A DNA stretch of 64,000 bases from Variovorax paradoxus (lineage in GTDB: Bacteria; Pseudomonadota; Gammaproteobacteria; Burkholderiales; Burkholderiaceae_C), in assembly GCF_902712855.1 (NCBI RefSeq), contig NZ_LR743507.1:1288001-1352000 (forward strand). Reading direction: 5' to 3'. The translations under genes and the position numbers were made by a program. The notes beneath the pieces are model-generated. The model saw nothing but the letters and a program-made list of their open reading frames with translations. It ran no database searches and was not told the DNA's origin. Below, in pieces: positions 49,814-59,163 of this stretch (position 1 is its first letter; every line of letters starts with the position of its first letter).

Positions 49814-52800
49814 CGCGAGGACACAGCACCACCGCCACGACCCGCCCCCGTACACCGAATCCGATCCAGCGAGCCGACATGAGAAGAAGAAAGCTCCCCC
49901 AGCGCATGACCCTGGCGGGCGCCGTCACCGCCGCCTGCCTGAGCATGGGCATGGCCGCCGCGCAGGACGCGGCGCCGCAGCACGACGCCGTGCGCGGCCG
50001 CATGCTCGACCGCGCCGCCGCCGATCCGCGCGCGGTGGAGATCGATGGCGCGCGCCACCTGCCGCGCAGCAGCGAGCGCGAGTTGCCCAAGGCCACCTTC
50101 GTGCTCGGCGACGATCGCGCGCCGGTGGCTGCCGCTCCAGCCGCGGCCGTGGCCGCACCTGCTGTGCTTGCCGAACACAGCGACGCCGGCACCCCGCATT
50201 TCGGTTCCGGCACCGACAGCCTCGCGCCTGCCGACCGTGCGCAGCTCGACCGGATCGCCGACCAGGTGAAGGGCCATGCGGGCCTGCGCTTCGAGATCGT
50301 CGGCCACACCGACACGCAGCCGCTGAGCGCCAGGTCGCGCGAGCGCTTCGCCGACAACCATGCGCTGGGCCTGGCCCGCGCGCAGCAGGCCGCGCGCTAC
50401 CTCACGCAGCGCCTGGGCCTGCCCGAAGCGGCCGCCTCCGCCACCTCGCGCGGCCCCGACGCACCCGTGGCCGTGCCCGCCGCCGACCCCGCCAACTGGG
50501 CCGCCAACCGGCGCGTGGAAGTGCGCGTGTTCTGGCGCGACGCACCGGTTGCCACGGCCGCCGTGGCGCCCGCCGCCGAGCCCGGCATCTGCCGCACCTT
50601 CACCGCCTTCGGTACCGACGCCGCGCCGCTGCGCCTGAGCGTGGACGGCGAGCTGGTCACGGGCGACGGCGCCGCCGGCACCACCAGCGCCGACCGCCAG
50701 CGCTGCGTCGACGTGCAGCTCGAGCGCAACCAGCTGCGCCTGCAGTACGACAACCTCTCGCAGCCGCGCCGCCTCAGCGCCAGCGCCTGGCCCACCACCG
50801 TGGTGGCGGGCGACACCGTGCGTTTCGCCGGCTACAGCAACTACCTGCTGTTCACCGCCAAGGCCGAGCTGCGCGTGTACACCGCCAACGACGTGATGCA
50901 GCGCCGCCTGCTGTCGACCGTGCCGCTGGACGCCGGCCTGCGCGGCGAGTGGCAGGTGCCCGAGGGCCTGGCGGAGCGCCTCGCCGAGGGCGCCACCGGC
51001 AAGCTGTACTACCGCGTGCGCGTGTACGACCGCCAGGGCCGCTTCGACGAGACCGACGACCTGTCGCTCACGCTCGCGAAGCGCCACAAGCCCGAGACCG
51101 GCACGCCGCCCGATGCGGCGCGCGAGCTGCTGCGCGGCTACGGCAACAACAACATCGCCATCGCCAACATCCCGTTGAGCGCGGGCACCGTCACCGCCAG
51201 CGGCGCGGCCATCCGGCCCGGCGAGAGCGTGCGGGCGCTCGGCTTCGCGGTGCCGGTCGACGAGAGCGGCCGCTTCGTGTTCCAGCAGCTGGTGCCGCGC
51301 CGCGTGCAGACCGGCGAGATCGCCGTCACCGACGCGCAGGGCGCCACGCGCGCCTACCGCCGCGACTTCGACCTGCCCACCAGCGACTGGTTCTTCGTCG
51401 GCCAGGCCGACCTGACGGTGGGCAGCAACAGCGTGAGCGGCCCGGCCGCGATCATGACCAACGACAAGAACCGCTACGGCGGCGGAGGCTGGAGCGAAGG
51501 CCGCATCGCCGGCTACGCCAAGGGCCAGCTGAACGACCGCTGGACCCTCACCGCCAGCGTCGACACCGAGGAACGTCCGCTGAAGGAGCTGTTCCGCAAC
51601 CTCGACCGCAAGGACCCGACCTCGCTGTTCCGGCGCTTCGATCCCGAGGACTCGTGGAGCACCTTCGGCGACGACTCCACCACCGTCGAGGACGCGCCCA
51701 CGCAGGGCCGCTTCTACCTGCGCGTGGACGACGGGCGCTCGCAGGCGATGTGGGGCAACTTCAAGCTCAACTTCGGCGACACCGAACTCACCCGCGTGAG
51801 CCGCGGCCTCTACGGTTTCCACGGCCGCTACCTGGGCGAGGAATCGACCGCCTTCGGCGAGGCGCGCCTGAAGATCGACGCCTTCGCGGCCGAGCCGGGC
51901 ACGCTGGCCGCGCGCGAGGAGTTCCGCGGCACCGGCGGCTCGCTGTACTACCTGCGCAACCAGGACATCACGCGCGGCGCCGAGCGCGTGTCGCTCGAGA
52001 TCCGCGACCGCGACTCCGGCTTCGTGCTCAAGCGCACGCAGCTCGTGCCGAGTTCCGACTACGAGATCGACTACCTGCAGGGCCGCGTGCTGCTGTCCGC
52101 ACCGCTGCCCAGCCTCTCGGACGACGGCTCGCTGGTGCGCGCCGGCGGGCTCACCGGCATGCCGACCTACCTGGTGGTGGACTACGAATACACGCCGCTG
52201 GCCACCTCGCTCGACACGCTCGCGGTGGGCGGCCGCGTGTCGTGGTGGGCCAACGACCACGTGGGCGTGGGCGTCACCGCGTCGCGGCAGGACCAGATCG
52301 GCGGCGACCAGCGCCTGGCCGGCGCCGACATCACGCTGCGCAAGACCGAGAACACCTACTTCAAGGGCGAGTTCGCGCGCAGCAAGGGGCCTGGCACGAG
52401 CCAGCTCGACTCGACGGACGGCGGCTTCAGCTTCACCGGCCGCAACGGCGCGCTGACCAGCGGCCTCGGCAACGGACCCACCGGCAACGCCAACGCCTGG
52501 CGCCTCGAAGGCCAGGCCGACCTTGGCGACTTCGACATCCGCGGCGGCGGGCGCGTGAGCGCCTATGCGCAGTCGCGCGACGCGGGCTTCTCCGCGCCCG
52601 GCCAGTACGCCAGCAACGCCACGCGCCAGGTGGGCGTGCAGGCCACCGTGCCCTTCGGCGAGAAGGGAGAGAACGGCGAGCTGCGCCTGAAGGCCGACCG
52701 CCGCGACGAGCGCGACGGCTACAACAGCAGCGTGCTCGACGCGCAGTACGCCGTGGCCCTGTCGCCGAGCTGGAAGCTCGGCCTGGGCATGCGCTACGAC

Positions 52801-54123
52801 GACAAGACCGGCGACGCGCTCATCACCAGCCCGTCGCTGCCGACCACGCAGGCGGTGTCGGGCGAGCGCGCCGACGCCACCGTGCAGCTCGAGTACACCG
52901 GCAGCGACAGCTGGAGCGCCTACGGCTTCGCGCAGAAGACGCTGCGGCGCACCGGCACGCGGCTGGAGAACGACCGGCTGGGCCTGGGCGGGCGCTACCG
53001 CATCAACGACAAGCTCGCGCTGCGCGGCGAGCTGTCCACCGGCGACGGCGGCCTGGCCGGCAAGGCCGGCGTCGACTACCAGTACGACGACCGCTCCAGC
53101 CTCTACATGACCTACGTGGCGGACACCGGCCGCACCGACGAGAACCTCATCGGCCGCGGCGGCAGCCTCGTGACCGGCGTGCGCTCTCGCGTGGGCGACG
53201 GCCTCACGCTGTTCACCGAGCACCGCCAGGCCACCGGCACGCAGCCGGGCCTCACGCATGCCTACGGCGTGCAGTACGCGCCCGACACGCGCTGGACCTT
53301 CGGCGTGAACTTCGAGAACGGCTGGATCGGCGCCGAGACGCTCGGCGCCACGCGCCGCGAGGCGGTGGCGTTCACCACCGGCTATTCGAGCGAACGGCTG
53401 AAGTACAGCGGCGGCCTCGAGTACCGCAAGGACCGCACCACCGCCGAGACCCGCACCAGCTGGCTCGTGAAGAACTCCTTCAGCTGGAAGGTGGACGACG
53501 ACGCGCGCTGGATCGGCAAATTCAACTGGGCCGACAGCGACAGCACCACCGGCACGCTGGCCGCGGCCAAGTACACCGAAGCCATGCTCGGCTACGCGCT
53601 GCGCCCCGCGCTGAACGACCGGCTGAACCTGCTCTTCAAGTACACCTACCTGTACGACCTGTCGTCGCCGGGGCAGGTGGTGTCGGGCGGTGTCGACTCC
53701 ACGCTCGGCACCGTCTCGACCACCGGCATCGACTACCAGCAGCGCAGCCATGTGTTTGCCATCGACGCCACCTGGGACCTCAGCGAGCGCTGGACGCTGG
53801 GCGGCAAATATGCCTGGCGCCGCGGCGAGCTGCGCGCCAGCCGCGACAACTCGTCGCCGTGGTTCAAGAGCTCGGCCGAACTCGCGGTGCTGCGCGTCGA
53901 CTGGAAGCTGGTGCGCAACTGGGACTGGATGCTCGAGTGGCGCTCGCTGCGCGCCAAGGAGCTGCAGGACCGCAAGAACGGCTGGGTCACCGCCGCGTAC
54001 TACCACGTCAACGAGAACCTGAAGGTGGGCGTGGGCTACAACTTCACCGACTACTCCGACAACCTCACCGACATGAGCTACCGCAGCAAGGGCTGGTTCC
54101 TGAACGTGCTCGGCAAGTTCTGA
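49810..54123 (+). CDS. Large outer-membrane barrel protein with N-terminal OmpA domain
   Basis: 1437 residues. Signal peptide at about 24-52 (MRRRKLPQRMTLAGAVTAAC); an alternative ATG at 49879 starts exactly there, while 49810 has a GAGG site and overlaps the previous stop. OmpA peptidoglycan-binding domain at about 128-245 (HFGSGTDSLAPADRAQLDRI, VGHTDTQPLS, NHALGLARAQQAARYL, NRRVEVRVFW). A beta-sandwich linker (about 250-520) leads to a long barrel rich in alternating aromatic strands, closing on F at the C-terminus (FLNVLGKF), typical of Bam substrates. It probably anchors or exports the giant protein. The order OmpA-then-barrel is the reverse of classical OmpA. Confidence 0.88.
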   Translation: MTRGHSTTATTRPRTPNPIQRADMRRRKLPQRMTLAGAVTAACLSMGMAAAQDAAPQHDAVRGRMLDRAAADPRAVEIDGARHLPRSSERELPKATFVLGDDRAPVAAAPAAAVAAPAVLAEHSDAGTPHFGSGTDSLAPADRAQLDRIADQVKGHAGLRFEIVGHTDTQPLSARSRERFADNHALGLARAQQAARYLTQRLGLPEAAASATSRGPDAPVAVPAADPANWAANRRVEVRVFWRDAPVATAAVAPAAEPGICRTFTAFGTDAAPLRLSVDGELVTGDGAAGTTSADRQRCVDVQLERNQLRLQYDNLSQPRRLSASAWPTTVVAGDTVRFAGYSNYLLFTAKAELRVYTANDVMQRRLLSTVPLDAGLRGEWQVPEGLAERLAEGATGKLYYRVRVYDRQGRFDETDDLSLTLAKRHKPETGTPPDAARELLRGYGNNNIAIANIPLSAGTVTASGAAIRPGESVRALGFAVPVDESGRFVFQQLVPRRVQTGEIAVTDAQGATRAYRRDFDLPTSDWFFVGQADLTVGSNSVSGPAAIMTNDKNRYGGGGWSEGRIAGYAKGQLNDRWTLTASVDTEERPLKELFRNLDRKDPTSLFRRFDPEDSWSTFGDDSTTVEDAPTQGRFYLRVDDGRSQAMWGNFKLNFGDTELTRVSRGLYGFHGRYLGEESTAFGEARLKIDAFAAEPGTLAAREEFRGTGGSLYYLRNQDITRGAERVSLEIRDRDSGFVLKRTQLVPSSDYEIDYLQGRVLLSAPLPSLSDDGSLVRAGGLTGMPTYLVVDYEYTPLATSLDTLAVGGRVSWWANDHVGVGVTASRQDQIGGDQRLAGADITLRKTENTYFKGEFARSKGPGTSQLDSTDGGFSFTGRNGALTSGLGNGPTGNANAWRLEGQADLGDFDIRGGGRVSAYAQSRDAGFSAPGQYASNATRQVGVQATVPFGEKGENGELRLKADRRDERDGYNSSVLDAQYAVALSPSWKLGLGMRYDDKTGDALITSPSLPTTQAVSGERADATVQLEYTGSDSWSAYGFAQKTLRRTGTRLENDRLGLGGRYRINDKLALRGELSTGDGGLAGKAGVDYQYDDRSSLYMTYVADTGRTDENLIGRGGSLVTGVRSRVGDGLTLFTEHRQATGTQPGLTHAYGVQYAPDTRWTFGVNFENGWIGAETLGATRREAVAFTTGYSSERLKYSGGLEYRKDRTTAETRTSWLVKNSFSWKVDDDARWIGKFNWADSDSTTGTLAAAKYTEAMLGYALRPALNDRLNLLFKYTYLYDLSSPGQVVSGGVDSTLGTVSTTGIDYQQRSHVFAIDATWDLSERWTLGGKYAWRRGELRASRDNSSPWFKSSAELAVLRVDWKLVRNWDWMLEWRSLRAKELQDRKNGWVTAAYYHVNENLKVGVGYNFTDYSDNLTDMSYRSKGWFLNVLGKF

Positions 54124-54134
54124 ACGCAGCCGCC

Positions 54135-54437
54135 ATGCCCGAACGACGCCACATCGCCATGACGGTTCCGCTGGTCGACATCGCGCAGGCGCTGGCGGCG
54201 GCGGAGTGCCCGAACGGCCAGCACGACCGCTACCGCCTCTACGAGGAATGGGCCCGCGACTTCCAGGCCGACTTCGAGGCCCGCGCCGCGGCCGGCCGCA
54301 AGCCGGGGCGCACCTACATGCGCGACGTGACCGCGTTCGCGCTGCGCCGCGCGGCGGCCTACGGCTTCGAGGCGCGCAGCGAAGACTTCGGCGCGCGCCT
54401 GTGCAGCGAGGCGCGGCTGCTGAGCGGCGCGCGCTGA
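54135..54437 (+). CDS. Small hypothetical protein after the barrel gene
   Basis: 100 residues, no recognised domain. MTVPLVDIAQALAAAECPNG, then YRLYEEWARDFQADFEARAA and RTYMRDVTAFALRRAAAYGF give an all-helical cytoplasmic protein. It starts 12 bases after the barrel stop (ATG 54135 or 54159), so it is in the same transcript. A short GC hairpin lies between it and the convergent racemase. Confidence 0.55.
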   Translation: MPERRHIAMTVPLVDIAQALAAAECPNGQHDRYRLYEEWARDFQADFEARAAAGRKPGRTYMRDVTAFALRRAAAYGFEARSEDFGARLCSEARLLSGAR

Positions 54438-54468
54438 AGCCCTTCGGTGCGCCTGCGCCAGCGGCGCT

Positions 54469-55167
54469 TCAGGCGGCGGCCATGGCGCGCCGCAGCGCGG
54501 CACGCGCGAGGAGGCGCGTGGAGTCGAGGGTGGGCAGTGCCGAGTTGCCGTCGTGCAGCACCAGCGGCAGCTCGGTGCAGCCCAGCGCGACGGCGTCGCA
54601 GCCGCGCGCCTTCAGGCCTTCGATCATGCGTTGCAGCGCGGCGGTCGATGCGGGCAGCGTCACGCCGCGCACCAGCTCGTCCATGATGATGCGGCCCAGC
54701 TCGGCGCGCTCCGGTGCGTCGGGCTTCACCGCCTCCAGCCCCGCCGCGGAGAGCGCCTGCGGATAGACCTCGCTGTCGACCAGCCAGCGCGTGCCGAGCA
54801 CGCCGACGCGGCGGAAGCCGCGCGACGCGGCCTCGTCCGCCACCACCTGCGCGATGTGCAGCCACGGCAGCGGCGAGCGCGGCAGCACCAGGTGCATCGC
54901 CTGGTGGATGGTGTTGTCGGGGCACACCAGCAGCTGCGCGCCCGCCGCGGCCAGCTTGCCTGCCGACGACAGCATCAGTTGCGCCACGCCTTCGAGGTCG
55001 CCGCGATCGAGGCAGTCCACGTAGGCGGCCAGCGAATGCGTGTGCATCGACACCTCGGGATGCGCATGCGGCACGCCCAGCAGGGCGCCGGCTTCGGTGC
55101 AGATGGTGCGGTAGCACAGCGCCGCGCCTTCGGCCGAGCAGCCCACCACGCCGATGTGAAGTGCCAT
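54469..55167 (-). CDS. Aspartate/glutamate racemase-family protein
   Basis: 232 residues. The two catalytic Cys of the PLP-independent Asp/Glu racemase superfamily are visible as PDNTIH (position where one Cys of LLVCPDNT precedes) and GCTELPLVL. The family interconverts L and D amino acids; YgeA/RacX-like members are broad. GGAG lies 9 bases before ATG. It follows the amidohydrolase by 26 bases in the same direction. Confidence 0.85.
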   Translation of the reverse strand: MALHIGVVGCSAEGAALCYRTICTEAGALLGVPHAHPEVSMHTHSLAAYVDCLDRGDLEGVAQLMLSSAGKLAAAGAQLLVCPDNTIHQAMHLVLPRSPLPWLHIAQVVADEAASRGFRRVGVLGTRWLVDSEVYPQALSAAGLEAVKPDAPERAELGRIIMDELVRGVTLPASTAALQRMIEGLKARGCDAVALGCTELPLVLHDGNSALPTLDSTRLLARAALRRAMAAA

Positions 55168-55193
55168 GTCTGCTTCTCCAGGTGTGTGCGGAT

Positions 55194-56042
55194 TCATGCG
55201 GCCGCCTCGGTGCCGAAGCCGAACAGCCGCGCCGGCGTGTCGAACAGGATCGCCTGGCGATCGGCCGGCGCTGGCACGCTGCGCGCGAACGTGGCCAGCA
55301 GGGTGCCGTAGTCCAGCCGCCGCGTGGCGCGCACGTGCGGCCAGTCGGAACCCCAGAGGCAGTTCGCCGGGCCGAAGGCGTCGAGCAGCGCCCGGGTGAA
55401 TGGCCGCGCGTCGTCGCACGGCAGCGCTTCGCGCGAGAACTTGTCGTAGCCCGAGAGCTTCACCGCGCAGCGGCCGCTGCCGGCCATGCCGAGCAGGGCC
55501 TGGAAGCCGGGGGCCGAGAGGCCGCGCGCCACGTCGGGGCGGCCATGGTGGTCGACCACGATCTGCGCGCCGCTGCCGAGCAGGCGCGGTGCCAGCGCGG
55601 CCATCTGGTCGCCCTCGACCTGGATCTGCGCGCACAGGCCCAGCCCCGCGAGCCGCTCCCACAGCGCGTCCGCGCCGGCGTAGTGGTCGAGGCCGAGCAG
55701 CGCCATGTTGAACGCGACGCCCACCACGCCCTGCGCCTGCAGCTCCTGCAGCTGTGCCTTCGATGCGTTGTTGCCCACCACCGCGATGCCCTTGAAGCGG
55801 CCCTGGCCGTGGCGGATCGCGTCGAGCATGCAGCGGTTGTCTTCGCCGTAGCCCGAGTTGGGGCCCACCAGCAGCGCATGGCGCACGCCGTAGGCGTCCA
55901 TCACTTCCTTGAAGTACGCGGCGGTGGCGATCTCGCCGCCCGCGGGTTCGTAGAACACGCCCGGCGCGTACGGGAAGGCGGCCGGGTCGAACAGGTGGCA
56001 GTGGCAGTCGATCTTGCGGGCGGTGAAAAGCAAGGCGTCCAT
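55194..56042 (-). CDS. Amidohydrolase-2 family metal-dependent hydrolase
   Basis: 282 residues, TIM-barrel of the amidohydrolase_2 family (2-pyrone-4,6-dicarboxylate lactonase-like). Metal-binding HCHLFDP near 13-19, HHGRPD near 168-173 and LWGSDWPH near 233-240 are intact. Substrate is unknown but dicarboxylate lactones or aromatic breakdown products are typical. It starts 12 bases after the MFS stop and shares the operon with the racemase. Confidence 0.85.
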   Translation of the reverse strand: MDALLFTARKIDCHCHLFDPAAFPYAPGVFYEPAGGEIATAAYFKEVMDAYGVRHALLVGPNSGYGEDNRCMLDAIRHGQGRFKGIAVVGNNASKAQLQELQAQGVVGVAFNMALLGLDHYAGADALWERLAGLGLCAQIQVEGDQMAALAPRLLGSGAQIVVDHHGRPDVARGLSAPGFQALLGMAGSGRCAVKLSGYDKFSREALPCDDARPFTRALLDAFGPANCLWGSDWPHVRATRRLDYGTLLATFARSVPAPADRQAILFDTPARLFGFGTEAAA

Positions 56043-56053
56043 GGCGCGGATTG

Positions 56054-57472
56054 TCACTGCCTGCTCGACACCGCCAGCCCGGCCTCGGGCTCCAGCCGCA
56101 GGCACATCAGCGTGGCGATCGCCATCAGCGCGGCCACCGCGTACCAGGCATGGCGGAAGTCCACCAGCTGCACGGCCGGCGCACCGCGCAGCGCCCGGGA
56201 GGCGCCGAGCACCATCGCGCCCAGCGCCACGCCGAGCGCGAGCGACACCTGCTGCAGCATGGTGCCCAGCGTGCTCGCGCCGGCGCGCGCGGTGTCGGGC
56301 ACGTCGGCGAAGGCCAGGGTGTTGATGGCGGTGTAGTTCATCGAGCGCGTCATGCCCGCCACGAACAGCAGCACGCACATCGCCGGCAGCGGGTCGCCGG
56401 GCGAGAGCAGGCCGCAGGCGAGCAGCAGCGCGGCACAGAGCGCGCCGTTCACCGTCAGCACGCGGCGGAAGCCGAAGCGGCGCAGCACGGCGGTGGTGGC
56501 GCTCTTCATCACGAGGTTGCCGCCCATGTAGACCAGCAGCATCGCGCCGGCCTGGAAGGGCGTCATGCCGAAGCCGATCTGGAACATCAGCGGCAGCAGG
56601 AAGGGCGAGGCGTTGATCGCCACGCGCGAGACGAAGCCGGCCGTGGCGGTGGCGATGGCATAGGTCGGCACGCCCAGCGCGCGCAGGTCGAGCATGGGCG
56701 CCGCGGCCCGGCGCGCATGCCGTACCGCGGCGGCCGCGGCCACGGCGCCGGTGGCCAGCAGGCCCAGCGTGGCGGGCGAGCCGGGGTGCGCGCCGCCCAG
56801 GCGCGTGAGGCCCTCGACCAGCGCGGCCAGCGCCACCGCGGTGAGCACGAAGCCCGGGGCGTCGAAGCGGGTGCGGGCCACGTCGGTGCGGCGCGGAAAG
56901 AGCCGCAGGATCAGCAGCAGCCCGATCAGCCCCAGCGGCACGTTGAGCAGGAAGATCCAGCGCCACGACGCGTGCGTGGCGATGAGTCCGCCCAGCGGCG
57001 GCCCCAGCACCGGTGCGATGAGGCCCGGCCAGGTGATGGTGCCGATGGCCTCGATCAGCCGGTGCCTTGGCGTCTCGCGCAGCACCACCAGCCGGCCCAC
57101 CGGCGACATGAACGCCGCCGCCGCGCCCTGCAGCAGCCGGGCGGCCACCAGCGCGTGGAAGCTGGGCGCCAGCCCGCACAGCAGAGAGGCCACGGTGAAG
57201 GTGCCCACCGCCAGCGCGAACACCCGCCGCGCACCGAAGCGCGCGGCGCACCAGCCGGCGGCCGGCACCAGCGCCGCCATGGCGATGAGGTAGACCGTGA
57301 CCGCCAGGCTCGCGTCCAGCGCGCCGATGCCGAAGCCCGCGCCGATGGCCGGCAGTGCCGTGACGATCACGGTGGCGTCCAGCGACTCCATGAAGAAGGC
57401 GGCCGCCACGGTGAGGGCGATGCGCCGCGAGGCGCTGCCCTCGCCGTCGGCCTTGTCCACGTTGACGTTCAT
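56054..57472 (-). CDS. DHA2-type MFS transporter
   Basis: 472 residues with at least twelve to fourteen hydrophobic segments. MESLDATVIVTALPAIG in the first helix and GPPLGGLIATHASWRWIFLL (motif C plus the following WRWIF) mark the EmrB/QacA drug:H+ antiporter (DHA2) type. Likely exports a small compound related to the coupled amidohydrolase and racemase, or a drug. It is divergent from dctA. Confidence 0.88.
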   Translation of the reverse strand: MNVNVDKADGEGSASRRIALTVAAAFFMESLDATVIVTALPAIGAGFGIGALDASLAVTVYLIAMAALVPAAGWCAARFGARRVFALAVGTFTVASLLCGLAPSFHALVAARLLQGAAAAFMSPVGRLVVLRETPRHRLIEAIGTITWPGLIAPVLGPPLGGLIATHASWRWIFLLNVPLGLIGLLLILRLFPRRTDVARTRFDAPGFVLTAVALAALVEGLTRLGGAHPGSPATLGLLATGAVAAAAAVRHARRAAAPMLDLRALGVPTYAIATATAGFVSRVAINASPFLLPLMFQIGFGMTPFQAGAMLLVYMGGNLVMKSATTAVLRRFGFRRVLTVNGALCAALLLACGLLSPGDPLPAMCVLLFVAGMTRSMNYTAINTLAFADVPDTARAGASTLGTMLQQVSLALGVALGAMVLGASRALRGAPAVQLVDFRHAWYAVAALMAIATLMCLRLEPEAGLAVSSRQ

Positions 57473-57722
57473 GCGGCGAGTCTGACAGCGGCCGCTTACC
57501 TAGGGTTTCCCCTCGGGCATTGGTCCGGCGGATCGGACGGCGGCCGCGCGCGCCATCCGGATCGTCGGCGGGCCGGGCCAGGGGCCGCGCATGCAAAGCG
57601 CATGAAATCAACGACTTAGCGCGCCCGCCGGACCTTTTGGGCGGTGGCATATCGATTGCTCAGTTTCCAGCCCGGCCGCATCCCCCGATGCGGGGCCCGG
57701 CCCTGCGACTGGAGACATACCG
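57473..57722 (+). promoter_or_regulatory. Divergent region between MFS operon and dctA
   Basis: 250 bases containing a sigma-54 promoter (57645-57660) for dctA and, near 57685-57700, a ccgcatc/gatgcgg stem just before the dctA ribosome site. A perfect DctD-type upstream activator palindrome could not be identified by eye. No ORF is supported. Confidence 0.6.
57645..57660 (+). promoter_or_regulatory. Sigma-54 promoter of dctA
   Basis: TGGCATATCGATTGCT matches the -24/-12 consensus TGGCAYrNNNNTTGCW at every fixed base, including GG and GC with correct spacing. It lies 62 bases before dctA. The activator DctD, coded nearby, has the GAFTGA loop needed for it. Confidence 0.85.
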
Positions 57723-59072
57723 ATGAGCGCCACCGTGCAACACCTACCCGTACCCCAACCCTTCTACAAGTCCCTGTACTTCCAGGTCATCACCGCCATC
57801 GTGCTGGGGGTGCTCCTGGGGCACTTCTGGCCCGACACCGGCGCCTCGATGAAACCGCTGGGCGACGGCTTCATCAAGCTGATCAAGATGATCATCGCGC
57901 CGATCATCTTCTGCACGGTGGTGGTGGGCATCGCCGGCATGGAGGACATGAAGAAGGTCGGCAAGACCGGCGGCCTGGCGCTGCTGTACTTCGAGATCGT
58001 CAGCAGCGTCGCGCTGGTGGTGGGCCTGGTCATCATCAACATCGTGCGGCCCGGCGCGGGCATGAACGTCGACGTGACGCAGCTCGACACCAAGGGCATC
58101 GCGGCCTACACCGGCCCGGGAAAGATGCAGGGCACCACCGACTTCATCCTGAACATCATTCCCAACACGGTGGTCGACGCCTTCGCTAAGGGCGAGATCC
58201 TGCAGGTGCTGCTGATCGCGGTGCTGTTCGGCTTCGCGCTGCACCGCTTCGGCGGCCGCGGCACGCTGGTGTTCGACGTGATCGAGAAGGGCTCGCACGT
58301 GCTGTTCGTGATCGTGGGCTACATCATGAAGCTGGCGCCCATCGGCGCCTTCGGCGCCATGGCCTTCACCATCGGCAAGTACGGCGTGAGCTCGCTCGTG
58401 CAGCTCGGCCAGCTCATGGCCACGTTCTATGCCACCTGCCTGCTGTTCATCTTCGTGGTGCTGGGGCTCATCGCGCGCTTCCACGGCTTCAGCATCTGGA
58501 AGTTCGTCAGGTACATCAAGGAAGAGCTGCTGATCGTGCTGGGCACGTCGTCCAGCGAATCGGTGCTGCCGCGCATGATGGCCAAGATGGAGAACCTGGG
58601 CGCGAAGAAATCGGTGGTCGGCCTGGTGATCCCCACGGGCTACTCGTTCAACCTCGACGGCACCTCGATCTACCTGACGATGGCGGCCGTGTTCATCGCG
58701 CAGGCCACCAACACCGACATGACGCTCACGCAGCAGCTCACGCTGCTGGCCGTGCTGCTGCTGACCTCGAAGGGCGCGGCCGGCGTCACCGGCAGCGGCT
58801 TCATCGTGCTGGCGGCCACGCTGTCGGCCGTGGGCCACGTGCCGGTGGCGGGGCTCGCGCTCATCCTCGGCATCGACCGCTTCATGTCCGAGGCGCGCGC
58901 GCTGACCAACCTCATCGGCAACGGCGTGGCCACCATTGTGGTGGCCAAGTGGACCGGCGACCTCGACACCATGCGCATGCACCAGCACCTGAACCAGGAA
59001 AGCGCGGCCGAGGCCGACGAGCCCGAACGCGTGCTCGACGCCACCGACGCGCACATGCCGCGCCAGGCCTGA
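57723..59072 (+). CDS. dctA: C4-dicarboxylate/proton symporter
   Basis: 449 residues, DAACS family. SerThr-rich re-entrant loop SSSESVLPRMMAKMENLG, the PTGYSFNLDGTSIYLTMAAV signature and the ASGA-like region GAAGVTGSGFIVLAATLSAV are present. It imports succinate, malate and fumarate. GGAG lies 9 bases before ATG. A GC hairpin at 59086-59103 follows. Placed before dctB-dctD. Confidence 0.95.
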   Translation: MSATVQHLPVPQPFYKSLYFQVITAIVLGVLLGHFWPDTGASMKPLGDGFIKLIKMIIAPIIFCTVVVGIAGMEDMKKVGKTGGLALLYFEIVSSVALVVGLVIINIVRPGAGMNVDVTQLDTKGIAAYTGPGKMQGTTDFILNIIPNTVVDAFAKGEILQVLLIAVLFGFALHRFGGRGTLVFDVIEKGSHVLFVIVGYIMKLAPIGAFGAMAFTIGKYGVSSLVQLGQLMATFYATCLLFIFVVLGLIARFHGFSIWKFVRYIKEELLIVLGTSSSESVLPRMMAKMENLGAKKSVVGLVIPTGYSFNLDGTSIYLTMAAVFIAQATNTDMTLTQQLTLLAVLLLTSKGAAGVTGSGFIVLAATLSAVGHVPVAGLALILGIDRFMSEARALTNLIGNGVATIVVAKWTGDLDTMRMHQHLNQESAAEADEPERVLDATDAHMPRQA

Positions 59073-59085
59073 GCCTGCGCTTTCC

Positions 59086-59103
59086 GGCCTGCGCAGGCAG
59101 GCC
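59086..59103 (+). terminator. Hairpin after dctA
   Basis: 7-bp stem (59086-59092 with 59097-59103) with a 4-base loop and no T-tract. It may separate high dctA expression from dctBD. Confidence 0.4.
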
Positions 59104-59163
59104 GCGCGGGGTCATCGGGCTGCCACCGATGCGGGCAGCCGGGCCTTGTGCAATAACGCTCCC

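Noticed and set aside
41558..54006. Minus-strand ORFs of 2765 and 1461 codons opposite the surface locus
   Set aside because: Shadows produced by GC-rich codon use of the giant repeat protein and barrel gene; composition is not protein-like.
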